Positions 5,483 through 5,844 of a DNA stretch of 5,844 nt are shown piece after piece (position 1 is the first letter of the stretch; the number at the start of each line of letters is the position of its first letter). The translations under genes were made by a program, and so were the position numbers. The stretch covers positions 1 through 5,844 of the forward strand of contig JAICVE010000196.1 of the NCBI GenBank assembly GCA_025935475.1, in the 5' to 3' direction. Below the pieces are notes generated by a model, which was given only the letters and a program-made list of their open reading frames with translations, made no database searches and was not told the origin of the DNA. The DNA comes from Nitrospira sp. (GTDB lineage Bacteria; Nitrospirota; Nitrospiria; Nitrospirales; Nitrospiraceae).

Positions 5483-5844
5483 ATGGGCAAGATCCTACGT
5501 TGGACTAGCATGACCTTGATGGCCGGAATCCTGCTGTCAGCCATCCTCTTTGGCGGGAACGGGCCGGTTCAGGCCGCCCCTCCGGAATTAAAGGGCAAAT
5601 ATGAAGTCCTGAAGGATGAGCCCTCGACTCACAAACCGGGCAAGGTCAAGCTGGTCGAGTTCGCAGATTTTTACTGCCCGCACTGTCATCATTTCGACGG
5701 CGAAGGGCTGCCCATTCTCGAGAAGGAATTCGGAAAGAAGCTCGAGACGACGATGGTCGGTTTTCCTGTGATCAGAGGCAAACTGCCGACGCCGTTCGAC
5801 ATGTATGAACAGGCCAAGCTGATGGGCAAGGGCAATGAAATGAA
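5483..5844 (+). CDS. DsbA-like periplasmic thiol:disulfide oxidoreductase (CPHC), 5' part
   Basis: The first 120 residues are present; the gene runs off the right edge. A signal peptide is clear: MGKILRW, a hydrophobic core to about residue 25, and probable cleavage VQA|APP after residue 31. The mature start leads into the thioredoxin-fold strand VKLVEFADFYCPHC, with the CPHC active site at residues 65-68. This dipeptide is the hallmark of DsbA, the periplasmic oxidant that forms disulfides; DsbC/DsbG and other CxxC proteins differ or vary. HHFDGEGLPILEKEF then fits the helix after the active site, and FPVIRGK follows the next strand. The cis-Pro loop and most of the helical insert are off-window, so oxidase and isomerase roles cannot be separated fully. 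Likely clients in this window include the Cys pair of the TonB receptor. It has its own promoter and Shine-Dalgarno, divergent from the slp-like gene. Confidence 0.87.
   Translation, partial: MGKILRWTSMTLMAGILLSAILFGGNGPVQAAPPELKGKYEVLKDEPSTHKPGKVKLVEFADFYCPHCHHFDGEGLPILEKEFGKKLETTMVGFPVIRGKLPTPFDMYEQAKLMGKGNEM

Overview
The window is ordinary protein-coding bacterial chromosome, moderately GC-rich, with no RNA genes, mobile elements or CRISPR. The gene set is a TonB-dependent receptor, a TlpA-type and a DsbA-type thioredoxin-fold protein, an Slp lipoprotein and a long TPR protein. Together with the codon usage, it points to a diderm (Gram-negative-type) bacterium. My best guess is the phylum Nitrospirota (Nitrospira-like), but this is an impression from protein style, not a database result. 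Nearly every product carries an export signal, so this is a cell-envelope neighbourhood.

Layout, left to right: (1) the 3' end of an Asp-box (sialidase-like) beta-propeller protein, 2-355; (2) a TlpA/ResA-like thioredoxin with WCGPC, 345-917, overlapping the first gene by 11 bp; (3) a 100-residue His/Cys-rich two-TM protein, 914-1216, overlapping the second by ATGA; (4) after a 100-bp gap, a 781-residue TonB-dependent outer-membrane receptor, 1317-3662; (5) a 97-bp gap with a good sigma70-type promoter, then a TTG-initiated exported TPR protein, 3760-4818; (6) a hairpin in the 25-bp convergent gap; (7) an Slp-family outer-membrane lipoprotein on the minus strand, 4844-5395; (8) an 87-bp divergent promoter region; (9) the 5' part of a DsbA/DsbC-like CPHC thiol oxidoreductase, 5483 to the right edge.

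Genes 1-3 are physically interlocked and very likely co-translated, and the TonB receptor follows in the same direction. I infer that they form one uptake cassette: outer-membrane receptor, periplasmic redox partner, small His/Cys membrane protein and exported propeller. A transition metal such as copper is the most attractive cargo. The sequence does not prove the substrate. The TPR gene appears to have its own promoter and is probably a separate unit. The slp and dsbA-like genes diverge from a short shared region with two opposed -10 boxes. The slp box is an extended -10 placed so close to its ATG that the mRNA may be leaderless.
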